Assembly (NCBI GenBank): GCA_003605035.1
Contig: QZKJ01000053.1
Span: 35,507-99,506, forward strand
Origin: Desulfurivibrio sp.
Lineage (GTDB): Bacteria; Desulfobacterota; Desulfobulbia; Desulfobulbales; SURF-16
Length of the DNA stretch: 64,000 nt
Direction of reading: 5' to 3'
Made by a program: the position numbers and the translations under genes. A model generated the notes under the pieces. That model ran no database searches. It saw nothing but the letters and a program-made list of their open reading frames with translations, and was not told where the DNA came from. Positions 8,400-18,847 of this stretch are shown here, one piece after another (within the stretch, counting starts at the first letter, position 1; each line of letters starts with the position of its first letter).

Positions 8400-9437
8400 A
8401 TGCTTAGAACTGCCTGCTCACTGCTGGCCCTGATTTTTCTGGTATCTGCCTCTCTGCCGGCTGCCAAGGCCGCGGAGGTTGGCCAACCCAAGGCCGCGGA
8501 ACTGGTTAAAGACGGTCAGCTGATTGATCTCTCTTCACCCCGCTACCAGGAGCTGTTTAAGGAACTGCAGGACCAGTATCATTTCAGCCAGGCGGAGATT
8601 GACCGGCTTTTTGCCGGCGTTGCCATCAAACAGCGGGTGCTGGAGCTGATGGACACCCAATGGGAGGCCAAACCTTATTTCCTCTACTATCCGCTTTTCA
8701 TCACCCCGGAAGTGGTGGCAGAGGGCCGGGAAAAGCTGGCGGCAAACAAGGAGCTGCTGGACAGGATTGAAAAGGAGATCGGGGTGGAGCGGGAAATCGT
8801 GGTGGCGATCTGGGGGGTGGAAACCCGCTACGGCCAGCACAAGGGGGCCTTCAACCTTTTTCAGACCCTGAATACCATGTTTGATGCCTACCCGCGGCGC
8901 AGCAATTTTTATCGGGAACAGCTGGTCCATTTTCTGCTGCTCTGCCGGGAAAATCAGGTTGATCCCCTGACAATCACCGGCTCCTACGGCGGCGCCTTCG
9001 GCCAGACCCAGTTCATCCCCTCCAGCTTCCGCGACTATGCCCTTGATTTTGATCAGGACGGCCACCGGGATGTCTGGAATTCCACCTCGGACGTGCTGGC
9101 CAGCATCGCCAATTATCTGCACCGCTTCGGCTGGGTTTTCCGTGCCCCCATCTATCAGGAGATCGGCCCGGTTCTCAAGAATGAGATCCTGGAAAATGCC
9201 TACAAAAAGGGAAGAAAGGGTTTTGTCCCGGTAGCGGAGGTGGCCAGGGTTCAGGGGGTGACGCTGCCGCCTGCCCAGGACAACAAGGAGGTGACCATCG
9301 TCGGCCTGGAGCTGGCGGACGGCGGTACGCGCTATGTGGCCGGCTATCCGAACTTCCAGGCCATCACCGCCTGGAACAACTCGAATCGCTACGCCATGGC
9401 GGTGGTGGAACTTGCCGAGAAACTGACCGGCAGATAG
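8400..9437 (+). CDS. mltB: Membrane-bound lytic murein transglycosylase B
   Basis: Cleaves the beta-1,4 bond between MurNAc and GlcNAc in peptidoglycan with formation of 1,6-anhydro-MurNAc, in the periplasm. The 345-residue product has an N-terminal signal peptide (hydrophobic core about 6-22, cleavage near AKA) with no Cys lipobox, so it is probably soluble in the periplasm. The SLT_2 domain shows the catalytic Glu in IWGVETRYG near 137-145, plus FGQTQFIPSSFRDYA and DGHRDVWNSTSDVLASIANYL. A strong ribosome binding site (AGGAAGAGGAG) precedes the ATG. Confidence 0.92.
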   Translation: MLRTACSLLALIFLVSASLPAAKAAEVGQPKAAELVKDGQLIDLSSPRYQELFKELQDQYHFSQAEIDRLFAGVAIKQRVLELMDTQWEAKPYFLYYPLFITPEVVAEGREKLAANKELLDRIEKEIGVEREIVVAIWGVETRYGQHKGAFNLFQTLNTMFDAYPRRSNFYREQLVHFLLLCRENQVDPLTITGSYGGAFGQTQFIPSSFRDYALDFDQDGHRDVWNSTSDVLASIANYLHRFGWVFRAPIYQEIGPVLKNEILENAYKKGRKGFVPVAEVARVQGVTLPPAQDNKEVTIVGLELADGGTRYVAGYPNFQAITAWNNSNRYAMAVVELAEKLTGR

Positions 9438-9523
9438 AATTCTGCGGTCGGCTCAGGATCTCCTTGCCGACAGACTGATCGGGGGAACCTGTCGCCCCCC
9501 TGCCCGCCAGGCCACGGACTGTT

Positions 9524-9697
9524 TCAGCATAACAGCAGGGCGATGCCGACGGAAAAGAGCAGGCAGTAGCCGAGCCCCATCAGGTATTCCAGCGGATTGC
9601 TAAAGAGAGTGGGCAGGGTGCCGATGGCAAGCAGGGCAAAACACCCGGCTGCCGTTCTGTATTGTTTGCTGTCCCGCCAGCGGGTGCGTTTTACCAT
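9524..9697 (-). CDS. Possible small membrane protein (57 residues)
   Basis: An ATG at 9697-9695 opens a 57-codon frame ending in TGA at 9524. After a basic start (MVKRTRWRD) most of the chain is hydrophobic, with two likely membrane helices (about 18-32 and 40-57, ending in ALLLC). No clear Shine-Dalgarno is visible and I recognise no homologue. It occupies an otherwise empty stretch between mltB and the PilZ gene. Real coding status is uncertain. Confidence 0.4.
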   Translation of the reverse strand: MVKRTRWRDSKQYRTAAGCFALLAIGTLPTLFSNPLEYLMGLGYCLLFSVGIALLLC

Positions 9698-9797
9698 CTG
9701 CTTGTTGCCGGCAGTTGCGACAGGGGATCAGAACCTGCCAGCCGCCTGAACCGTTGTAATAAAATAACATCGCCGTCCGGTTGTCAGAGACGGCATA

Positions 9798-9849
9798 AGG
9801 AGCCGTGACGAAATGCTCAAAATAAAGAGGTTATTTCGTAACGGCTCCT
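9798..9849. repeat. 17-bp inverted repeat
   Basis: Arms 9798-9814 and 9833-9849 are inverse complements with one mismatch (AGGAGCCGTgACGAAAT), separated by an 18-base loop. It lies 40 bp past the stop of the PilZ gene and could terminate that transcript, though no T-run follows on either strand. The outer bases (GAGCC) recall the ends of the MITE at 38737. Confidence 0.75.
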
Positions 9850-9890
9850 GAGTTCCAAAGTCAAAATCCGGTCTGGGTGGAGCGGTCCAA

Positions 9891-10232
9891 TCAGCCCTGC
9901 TGCGCAAAAATCTTGATGAAATGATCCAGGATCGCCTGGTTGCCCACGTCCGGCTCCACTAATGCCAGGCCGGTATAAAATTTCTTTTCCTGCTGCTCAT
10001 TGCAGTAGACCACCCGGCCGCGCAGATTGATCAGGGCGTCTTCCAGGGCGACTTCCAGAGTCAGGTGGTTGCCGGGGGTGATATAGCAACTGGTCTCGAG
10101 CAGCATGCCTCCCTCCGAGACGTTCATGGTCCGCCCCATGCCCTCGTAAAGGACATCGCCGTCTTTATCCTCGCAGATGTACGAGAGGTTCAGTGCCGCA
10201 TACCGTTCATGTTTTCTTTTATTGTCAGACAT
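9891..10232 (-). CDS. PilZ-domain protein
   Basis: A 113-residue protein taking the ATG at 10232, which has AGGA eight bases upstream; a longer in-frame extension upstream looks non-coding. It begins with an RKHERYAAL stretch, the usual PilZ start (RxxxR-type c-di-GMP contact written here as KRKHER), followed by NVSEGGMLLET, equivalent to the D/NxSxxG motif. PilZ domains bind cyclic di-GMP and act as effectors. With the riboswitch at the left edge it points to cyclic-dinucleotide signalling in this organism. It is a single gene between two terminator-like structures. Confidence 0.85.
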   Translation of the reverse strand: MSDNKRKHERYAALNLSYICEDKDGDVLYEGMGRTMNVSEGGMLLETSCYITPGNHLTLEVALEDALINLRGRVVYCNEQQEKKFYTGLALVEPDVGNQAILDHFIKIFAQQG

Positions 10233-10385
10233 ATATTTTCCTGTGGGTTCAAGAGGGATGGTGGCTGGGGGTGTCGCTGTCGGCGCCGGAGCCAAAAAAA
10301 TGTTCTGCTGAATTGCTGAAAAAGAGATGCAGTACCCTGTCAACATATAATCACGTGCAGCGCTTTCCTGCCAGGAATTTTTCAC

Positions 10386-10424
10386 AAAAAAAACGGGCGC
10401 CTCCGGAAAGAGGCGCCCGTTTTC
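10386..10424 (-). terminator. Rho-independent terminator of acs
   Basis: A perfect 10-bp GC-rich stem (CGGGCGCCTC, 10394-10403 with 10410-10419) and a 6-base loop are followed on the minus strand by a T-run (10393 down to 10386). It lies 26 bp beyond the acs stop. An opposite short T-run makes it weakly bidirectional. Confidence 0.9.
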
Positions 10425-10449
10425 TGGTAAATGAGGGGAAATTACAGGA

Positions 10450-12435
<1,986 letters not shown>

Positions 12436-12742
12436 TTTGCCTCCCTGAAAAATTACTATTATTTATTTAATATAAGTAAAAATTGCCAGTAAACGTACCG
12501 AAGGTAGAGATACCCATGAAATGCCTTCCCTTGATAACCAGTGCCGTGACAAGAGGTCAAGCTAAAAAAAAGAAAACAGTTCTTTTTTTGATTCCAGCTG
12601 TGACAACCTTATCCTCTATGCTTGAGCATCTGTTTTGTGTCAAGAAGAATTTATCGGGAAAAACAAAATGCAGGAAGCATTGGAATGAAAGATTTCTTCT
12701 TGCTATACTGACAGATGAGCAAGGGCAAAAACGATAGCAATC
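12436..12742. other. Intergenic region between divergent acs and mltA
   Basis: This 307-bp A/T-richer stretch must hold the two divergent promoters. I see no convincing -35/-10 pair, riboswitch or RNA gene. An 84-codon plus-strand frame inside it (12483-12737) lacks a ribosome binding site and has a composition unlike the neighbours, so it is not annotated. Confidence 0.5.
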
Positions 12743-14053
12743 ATGAGACGTCCCGGGCAACCTGATAAAATATCTCAAAAAAAAATCATGAACCCACAGG
12801 GTTGGCAAAACAAACCGGCCGCGTTCACCCGATTTTTGCGGCATAGACGGCTGATTTCAGCCGGTAACCGGCTGCGGTGTTTTATCGGGATCACCGTTGC
12901 CCTGCTGCTGTCCGGTCCGGCAGCCCCTGCCGCGGCCTGCGACACCGCCCTCAAGCAGGTGATGCCGGGCGGCATGCCGCTGCTGCTCGATGATTCCGGC
13001 CTGCGGGATCTGCAGAAAAGCGTGGAGAGGAGCCTGGCGGCCCTGGCGCGGACCGACCAGGAGCAGCAGTTTGTCCTGTGTGGCCGGGTTTATTCGATCC
13101 AGTGGCTGCAGCAATCACTGGCCGCCTTTCTGCGGGGGCTGGCATCCTGCACCAATGAGGCGGATTTCCAGGCTTTTCTTTTTGATCATTTCGATGTCTG
13201 CCACTCCCGGGGCGCTGATGGCGCGGGGCAAATGCTCGTTACCGGCTACTATGAGCCCTTTTTCGCCGGCAGCCTGACGAGGCAATTCCCCTTTGTCTAT
13301 CCTCTCTATCAGGTGCCGCCTGATCTGGTTCTGCCGGCGGAAAATCAGGATGATCATGAGGCCGGGCGCTTGCAGGATGGCCGTCTTGTCCCCTATTGGA
13401 GCCGGGCGGAGATTGAAAAGGGGGATCTGCTTCGGGGCCGGGAACTTGTTTTTCTCGCCGACCCGGTGGAGGTTTTTATCCTGCAGGTACAGGGTTCCGG
13501 CCGCATCAGCCTGCCGGACGGCTCGGTGCGCGCGGTGCAGTTTGCCGCCAGCAACGGCAGGAAATACCGGAGCATCGGCCGGCTGCTGGCAGACCGGGGG
13601 GTGATGACCCTGGAAGAGGTGACCATGCCGAAAATCGTCGCCTACCTGCATGAGCATCCTGAGGAGATGCAGGACATTCTGCACCATAATGACAGATATA
13701 TCTTTTTTTCCCTTTCCCCGGCCCAGGGAGAAACAGCCGCAGAGGGACCGGCGGGCAGCCTGGGCCAGCCACTGACCGCGGGCCGTTCCCTGGCAGTGGA
13801 CAGCAGGTGCTTTCCCGCGCCCATGGTGGGCTATCTGGAAACCGAGCTGCCGCTTTTTGATGACCAGGGAGCCGTGACCGGCTGGCAGGCCCTGCACCGT
13901 TTTGTGGTCAACCAGGATGCCGGCGCGGCCATCCAGGGCGCCGGCCGGGTGGATCTCTTTCTGGGCGGGGATGAGTATGCGGCCAGAGCGGCCGGGGTGA
14001 TGAAGCAGCGGGGTGTCCTGTATTTCCTGCTTTTGAAGGCCGAGAAAAGGTAG
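12743..14053 (+). CDS. mltA: Membrane-bound lytic murein transglycosylase A
   Basis: Peptidoglycan lytic transglycosylase of the MltA (GH102) family acting in the periplasm. The 436-residue product has a basic N-terminus and a hydrophobic segment (about 47-62, ITVALLLSGPAAPAAAC). The Cys right after AAA could be a lipobox, making it an outer-membrane lipoprotein. The MltA domain follows, with TGYYEPFF (about 168) and IQVQGSGRISLPDG (about 245), and the C-terminal 3D (DPBB) domain contains NQDAGAAIQGAGRVDLFLG with the Asp residues that define catalysis in the family. The start is uncertain: a second ATG lies 45 bp downstream and neither has a clear ribosome binding site. Confidence 0.9.
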   Translation: MRRPGQPDKISQKKIMNPQGWQNKPAAFTRFLRHRRLISAGNRLRCFIGITVALLLSGPAAPAAACDTALKQVMPGGMPLLLDDSGLRDLQKSVERSLAALARTDQEQQFVLCGRVYSIQWLQQSLAAFLRGLASCTNEADFQAFLFDHFDVCHSRGADGAGQMLVTGYYEPFFAGSLTRQFPFVYPLYQVPPDLVLPAENQDDHEAGRLQDGRLVPYWSRAEIEKGDLLRGRELVFLADPVEVFILQVQGSGRISLPDGSVRAVQFAASNGRKYRSIGRLLADRGVMTLEEVTMPKIVAYLHEHPEEMQDILHHNDRYIFFSLSPAQGETAAEGPAGSLGQPLTAGRSLAVDSRCFPAPMVGYLETELPLFDDQGAVTGWQALHRFVVNQDAGAAIQGAGRVDLFLGGDEYAARAAGVMKQRGVLYFLLLKAEKR

Positions 14054-14085
14054 GCCAGCAGATTTATGAAAATTCGGAGGACAGC

Positions 14086-15264
14086 ATGAAACAGCCTGAA
14101 ATAGATTACTGGATTGCCTGTATGCTTGAGACCTATGACAATGTTTCCGATCTTAATATCACGGTGGAAAAGCCTCTGCAGGTGGAAACCTCTGGAGTGC
14201 TTTCTCCGGTGCAGGTCAGGCCCGAGGTGGCGCAGATCACCCCCTTCCAGGCCGAGGTGTTCGCCTTGAACGTTATCGGCGGCAATAGGAGGCTGCTCAA
14301 GGACCTGGCCACCACCGGCTCCTGCGACCTTTCCTACTGGCTGGGCAAAAAGGCCAGGTTCAGGGTCAATGTTTTTTCCCAGAAGACCAATCTTTCCACG
14401 GTATTACGAAAACTACCCACGGTTATTCCCACCATCAGCAGTCTGAACCTGCCGCCGACGATGAACAGCATGTCGGATGAGCTCAACGGGCTGATCCTGG
14501 TAACCGGCGCCACCGGCTCCGGCAAGTCCACCACCCTGGCGGCGCTGCTCAACAAGATCAACCACGAGCGGGCCGTGCATGTGGTCACCCTGGAGGATCC
14601 CATAGAATTTGTCCATCCCCACCTGCAGGCCACCTTCAACCAGCGGGAGCAGGGCAATGATTTTGATACCTTTGCCAATGGCCTGCGGGCCGCCCTGCGG
14701 CAGGCGCCCAAGGTGATTCTGGTGGGCGAGATGCGCGACCGGGAAACCATGGAGATCGGTCTTACCGCCTCGGAAACCGGTCACCTGGTGCTCAGCACCC
14801 TGCATACGGTGGATGCCGGCTCCACCATCAACCGCTGTCTGGGCATGTTCGAGCATGATGAGCAGCCGCAGATCAGAAACCGGCTGGTGGACACCATCCG
14901 CTGGGTTATCTGCCAGCGGCTGCTGCCCAGGGTGGGCGGTGGACGGGTGGCCGCTTTTGAGATCATGGGCATGAACCTGCGCATCAGAGAGGTTATCTTA
15001 AACGGTGAATCGGAAGGCAAGACATTTTATGAGATTATCACTGACGGCACCGCCATGGGCATGACCACCTTTGACCAGTATATCCTGCAGCTCTATCAGA
15101 AGGGGCTGGTGACCGAGGAAACGGCCCTGGGGTACTGCTCGCGCAAAAGCGCCATGGGCCGCGGCCTGGATATGATCAAGTCAGCCAAGGGGGAAACCAC
15201 CACCGGTATCACCGGCCTGACCATGGAAGAGGAAAAAAAGGATAAGTATGATGCATTCTCCTGA
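14086..15264 (+). CDS. PilT/PilU-like type IV pilus retraction ATPase
   Basis: Hexameric GSPII_E-family ATPase that would power pilus retraction at the inner membrane. The 392-residue product has the PilT N-terminal domain, Walker A GATGSGKST near 145, the Asp box VTLEDPIEF near 173, Walker B VILVGEMRD near 208 and the His box HLVLSTLHT near 229. The C-terminal tail beyond about 355 is rich in Lys/Glu and less typical. I cannot separate PilT from PilU by eye. The ATG follows GGAGGACAGC. The next gene lies 41 bp downstream on the same strand. Confidence 0.9.
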   Translation: MKQPEIDYWIACMLETYDNVSDLNITVEKPLQVETSGVLSPVQVRPEVAQITPFQAEVFALNVIGGNRRLLKDLATTGSCDLSYWLGKKARFRVNVFSQKTNLSTVLRKLPTVIPTISSLNLPPTMNSMSDELNGLILVTGATGSGKSTTLAALLNKINHERAVHVVTLEDPIEFVHPHLQATFNQREQGNDFDTFANGLRAALRQAPKVILVGEMRDRETMEIGLTASETGHLVLSTLHTVDAGSTINRCLGMFEHDEQPQIRNRLVDTIRWVICQRLLPRVGGGRVAAFEIMGMNLRIREVILNGESEGKTFYEIITDGTAMGMTTFDQYILQLYQKGLVTEETALGYCSRKSAMGRGLDMIKSAKGETTTGITGLTMEEEKKDKYDAFS

Positions 15265-15305
15265 TGCTTCAGGTGCCGATAAAATCAGAGGATATGAGGT
15301 AGACG

Positions 15306-16022
15306 ATGATTTCTGCATGTCCCAACTGTGGTAAACCACTCAATTTAACGGAAGGCCAGCAGCAGAAGATTGACCAGGCGGTGGCTGCCCTGCCGCCGGG
15401 CAAATCGCTGAAATTCAACTGCCCCAACTGTCATAAACCCATTGAGGTGCAGCGCGAGGATTCGGCAGGGGGGCGGCAGCCGGCGGCGAAGCGGTCCGCC
15501 TCCCCGGCGGGCCAGGGGCTGCCTGAGCCTCCCGGCCCGCCTGACCGCAGCTGGCTTGAGCGGGGGGATCTTGGCAGCGGTGAGGTGCTGGAGGATGTGC
15601 CGCAGGTGATGATCCTGGTAAAGGATGAACAGACCAAGGCCGATATTGCTCAGTACTTCGACGACATGGGCTATAAGGCGGTGCTGCCGCGCACCCCTGA
15701 GGATGCCATCGAGCGCATGCGTTTCAGCAACTTTTCCGCCCTGGTGCTCCATTCAGGGTTTGAGGGCAATCTGGCCGGCTCCACCGTGCATGCCCACATG
15801 CAGGGCATGGCCATGCCGAAGAGAAGATACATCTATTACGTGCTGCTCGGCCCGGAATTTCATACCCTGTATAATCTGGAGGCCTTGTCCAACAGCGCCA
15901 ACCTGGTGATCAACGAAGCCGATCTCTCGGCCTTTCCGTTGGTGCTCAAAAAAGGGCTGCGCGATTATGACGAACTCTTCGGTCCCTATCTTGCCGCCCT
16001 GCAGTCCATGGGCAAGAGGTAA
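15306..16022 (+). CDS. Zinc-ribbon protein with receiver-like domain
   Basis: A 238-residue cytoplasmic protein. Residues 1-45 form a zinc ribbon with two CPNC pairs (CPNCGKPL and CPNCHKPIEV), of the kind called zinc-ribbon/MJ0042. A low-complexity Pro/Gly/Ser linker (about 50-90) follows, then a domain from about 98 (QVMILVKDEQTKADIAQYF) that reads like a response-regulator receiver. Where the phosphorylatable Asp is expected the sequence is ALVLHSGFEG, so it is probably a pseudo-receiver. The position behind the PilT-like gene suggests a role in surface motility, but that is inference from context. Confidence 0.75.
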   Translation: MISACPNCGKPLNLTEGQQQKIDQAVAALPPGKSLKFNCPNCHKPIEVQREDSAGGRQPAAKRSASPAGQGLPEPPGPPDRSWLERGDLGSGEVLEDVPQVMILVKDEQTKADIAQYFDDMGYKAVLPRTPEDAIERMRFSNFSALVLHSGFEGNLAGSTVHAHMQGMAMPKRRYIYYVLLGPEFHTLYNLEALSNSANLVINEADLSAFPLVLKKGLRDYDELFGPYLAALQSMGKR

Positions 16023-16087
16023 GTCAGAAGCCGGAGGCAGAAGGCAGCAGGCAGAGGGCGGGATAAAGCTGGCCCCGCCGGCGGAAT

Positions 16088-17032
16088 TCACCCCGGCAGG
16101 GAGAACAGGGAGAGCAGCAGCAGGGTGAGCCACATGGTCGCCAGCATCAAGCGGTTGGCTGCCGGGATATGGCGGGCTGAGACTGGCTGGCGCGCCTCAC
16201 CGATGCTCGGTTTGACCACCACCTGGCCGAAGTAGATGCTGCTGCCGCCCAGCCGGATGCCCAGCGCCCCGGCCACGGCTGCCTCCCCATGCCCGGAATT
16301 GGGACTGCTGTGGCATTGCCGGTCCCGCCATAATATCCGCCAGGATGAGCCGGCGTCCAGTCCGAGCAGCAGGGCCGCCAGCGGCACCAGCAGGCCGGTG
16401 AGTCTGGCCGGGATGAAATTGGCCAGATCATCAAGCCTTGCCGCGGCCCAGCCGAACTCCCGGTACCTCTCATTTTTGTAGCCGAACATCGAATCCGCGG
16501 TGTTAATCGCCTTGTACAGCATCGCGGCCGCCGGTCCGCCGACAAAGGCATAAAACAGCGGGGCGCACACCCCGTCCACCATGCTTTCCGCCACGCTCTC
16601 CACCGCGGCCCGGGCCACCTCCTCTTCGCTCAGCCTATCTGTCTCGCGGCCGACAATCATGCTTACCCGGCGCCTGGCCTCGGCCAGATCGTGGCTCTGC
16701 AGGGCATCATACACCGCCCTGCTGTGGCTGACGAGATCCCGGGCCGCCATGGTGGTGTAGAGGATGAGAATGGCCATGACGGTCCCGGCCACAGGGTGGA
16801 GGGCGCGGGCGCCGGAGAGCAGGAGCAGCACGGTGCCGCCTGCTATGGCAAGCATAAGCAGCAGGGTCAGCATGCCGGCCAGCTTTAAGGGCAGCCCGGT
16901 TTTTCTGAAAAAATTCTCCAGGCTGCTGCCGGCCGCGCCGATCAGCCGGACCGGATGGGGCAGCCAGCGGGGATCGCCGCAGAGCTGGTCGAGCAGCACG
17001 GCCAGGATGATGGTAAGGGCCGGCGGCATCAC
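16088..17032 (-). CDS. cbiB: Adenosylcobinamide-phosphate synthase
   Basis: Joins adenosylcobyric acid with (R)-1-amino-2-propanol (or its phosphate) in late cobalamin synthesis; an inner-membrane protein. The 314-residue product matches CbiB/CobD length and opens with the family start [23 protein letters not shown]. It then has hydrophobic helices and the conserved [17 protein letters not shown] and [14 protein letters not shown] blocks. Its ATG overlaps the cobQ stop by 4 bp, so the two are translationally coupled. Confidence 0.95.
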   Translation of the reverse strand: MMPPALTIILAVLLDQLCGDPRWLPHPVRLIGAAGSSLENFFRKTGLPLKLAGMLTLLLMLAIAGGTVLLLLSGARALHPVAGTVMAILILYTTMAARDLVSHSRAVYDALQSHDLAEARRRVSMIVGRETDRLSEEEVARAAVESVAESMVDGVCAPLFYAFVGGPAAAMLYKAINTADSMFGYKNERYREFGWAAARLDDLANFIPARLTGLLVPLAALLLGLDAGSSWRILWRDRQCHSSPNSGHGEAAVAGALGIRLGGSSIYFGQVVVKPSIGEARQPVSARHIPAANRLMLATMWLTLLLLSLFSLPG

Positions 17033-18549
17033 AGGTCGAGCAGGCGGTAAACCTGTTTGATGTCAAGCTGGGAGCGCACGACAGCGGCCAGCCGCTCAAA
17101 AGCCGGCTCCAGATCATAGGGGGCCCGGATGCTGTCCAGGGGCGCCAGGCCCTGTCTGCGGCGCAACCCGTCCAGAAACCAGCGGCGGAAGTGGTCGTCG
17201 TCAAAGATGCCGTGCAGGTAAGAACCCCAGACCAGGCCGTCAGCGGATGCCGCCCCGCAGCTCCGGCCATCGGCAAAATGGAGCAGGGGGGGATGGGATG
17301 AGGTGGTCTGGCCGTGGTGGATTTCATAGCCCCGGATGGCGAGGCCCGAGAGCCGGTGGCTTCCCTGCTGGCGGGTCAGGGTCTTGTCCCGGGCCAGCAC
17401 GGTTTCCAGGTCAAGCAGGCCGAGGCCGGCAAGACTTTTACGCGCCGATTCCAAGCCGTGGGGATCGCTGATCAGGCGGCCCAGCATCTGAAAGCCGCCG
17501 CAGATGCCGATGATGGGAGTGTTCTGCCGGCGCAGGGCGGCAACGCCGGCGGCAATTCCGCTCTCTTGCAGCCAGTTGAGATCAGCCGCCACATTCTTGC
17601 TGCCGGGCAGAATGACCGCGGCTGGCGCTACGAGATCTTCCGGGTTGCGGATGATGCGCAGGCAGACATCAGGCTCCGCCAGAAAGGGCTCAATGTCCGT
17701 GAAATTGGCGATATGCGGCAGATCGATCAGGGCGATTTCCAGCACCTTGTCTGCGGTGGGCCGGCCGTCGTAAATGCCGTTTTTAAAGGAGACGGAATCT
17801 TCTTCCGGCAGCCCCAGGGCAGGGATGAAATCGATCACCCCGAGCACCGGTTTGCCGGTCCTTTTTTCGGTAAAGGCCAGGGCGTCATCCAGCAGGGCTC
17901 GCTCGCCCCGGAAGCGGTTGATGACCAGGCCCGCGATCAGCTCCTGTTCCCAGGGAGCAAGGATTTCCATGGTGCCGAGCAGGGAGGCAAAGACGCCGCC
18001 CCGGTCGATATCGCCCACCAGCAGCACCCTGGCCCCGGCGTATCGGGCCATGGGCATGTTGACAATGTCATGGTGCTTGAGGTTCACCTCGGCCGGGCTG
18101 CCCGCTCCCTCCATGATGATGACGTCATGCTCCGCTGCCAGGGAATCAAAGGCCCGGGTGGCGGCAAGAAATGCCTCAGGTTTGTAGGCGAGGTAATCCG
18201 CCACCTGCATGTTGCCCACCGGTTTGCCCATGACCATGATCTGGCTGCCGGTATCGCTGTTTGGTTTGATCAGCACCGGGTTCATGCGGACATCCGGGTC
18301 AAGCCGGGCCGCCTGGGCCTGCATCGCCTGGGCCCGGCCCATCTCTTCACCATGACTGGTGACAAAGGAGTTCAGCGACATGTTCTGCGACTTGAAAGGC
18401 GCCACCGACAGACCGTCCTGCAGCAGAATGCGGCACAAGGCCGCGGTGAGAATGGATTTGCCGGCATTGGAGCAGGTGCCCTGGAACATCAGGGCCGGGG
18501 TGCGTACCGGGCTGGTTGCGCTGAAGAGCTGGGCAAGTGACAGGGACAT
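17029..18549 (-). CDS. cobQ: Cobyric acid synthase
   Basis: Glutamine-dependent amidation of adenosylcobyrinic a,c-diamide at four positions. With the ATG at 18549 (GGAA nearby upstream) the product has 506 residues, the usual size; an in-frame start 90 bp upstream gives a non-conserved extension. The N-terminal dethiobiotin synthetase-like ATPase domain has [19 protein letters not shown], and the C-terminal class I glutamine amidotransferase domain has the nucleophile in [12 protein letters not shown] and a later HGIFDD. It is the first gene of a two-gene operon with cbiB. Confidence 0.96.
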   Translation of the reverse strand: MSLSLAQLFSATSPVRTPALMFQGTCSNAGKSILTAALCRILLQDGLSVAPFKSQNMSLNSFVTSHGEEMGRAQAMQAQAARLDPDVRMNPVLIKPNSDTGSQIMVMGKPVGNMQVADYLAYKPEAFLAATRAFDSLAAEHDVIIMEGAGSPAEVNLKHHDIVNMPMARYAGARVLLVGDIDRGGVFASLLGTMEILAPWEQELIAGLVINRFRGERALLDDALAFTEKRTGKPVLGVIDFIPALGLPEEDSVSFKNGIYDGRPTADKVLEIALIDLPHIANFTDIEPFLAEPDVCLRIIRNPEDLVAPAAVILPGSKNVAADLNWLQESGIAAGVAALRRQNTPIIGICGGFQMLGRLISDPHGLESARKSLAGLGLLDLETVLARDKTLTRQQGSHRLSGLAIRGYEIHHGQTTSSHPPLLHFADGRSCGAASADGLVWGSYLHGIFDDDHFRRWFLDGLRRRQGLAPLDSIRAPYDLEPAFERLAAVVRSQLDIKQVYRLLDL

Positions 18550-18680
18550 GTTTTTCCGGTTCCGGGATTTTCCTTGTTCTATGAGCGGGGCAGCAGCGTT
18601 CTGTTGCCTCGCAAATGAGTGAGGGGCACAAGTATTCACTGAAAAGAGAGATGATGCAAAAGAAAAATGGACTGGCCGCT

Positions 18681-18736
18681 AAAAAAATGCCCCCCGCTTG
18701 TGGCCAGCGCTCGCAGGCGGCGCTCCTGGCGGGGCA
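18681..18736 (-). terminator. Terminator-like hairpin in the cobQ leader
   Basis: On the minus strand, TGCCCCGC (18736-18729) pairs with GCGG(GG)GGCA (18697-18688), with an inner stem CCAG..GCGC/GCGC..CTGG, followed by seven T (18687-18681). It lies about 130 bp upstream of the cobQ start and ends before it, so it could act as an attenuator. Alternatively it ends a minus-strand transcript. I see no cobalamin riboswitch blocks upstream. Confidence 0.5.
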
Positions 18737-18847
18737 GGAGCTGTCCGGCAGCGTCATTTTTGCCGCTAATAATTTGATTTTCCGTTTTTTTCTGTGATAA
18801 TCTGAAGGGGCGACCAAAATCTACTGCATTTTTTGGAGGATACATTG

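Noticed and set aside
12483..12737. 84-codon plus-strand ORF upstream of mltA
   Set aside because: It has no ribosome binding site, a Lys/Leu/Thr-rich composition typical of A/T-rich non-coding DNA, and no recognisable family.
18550..18847. Cobalamin riboswitch for cobQ
   Set aside because: The B12-box and other core blocks are not visible on the minus strand; only the terminator-like hairpin is supported.
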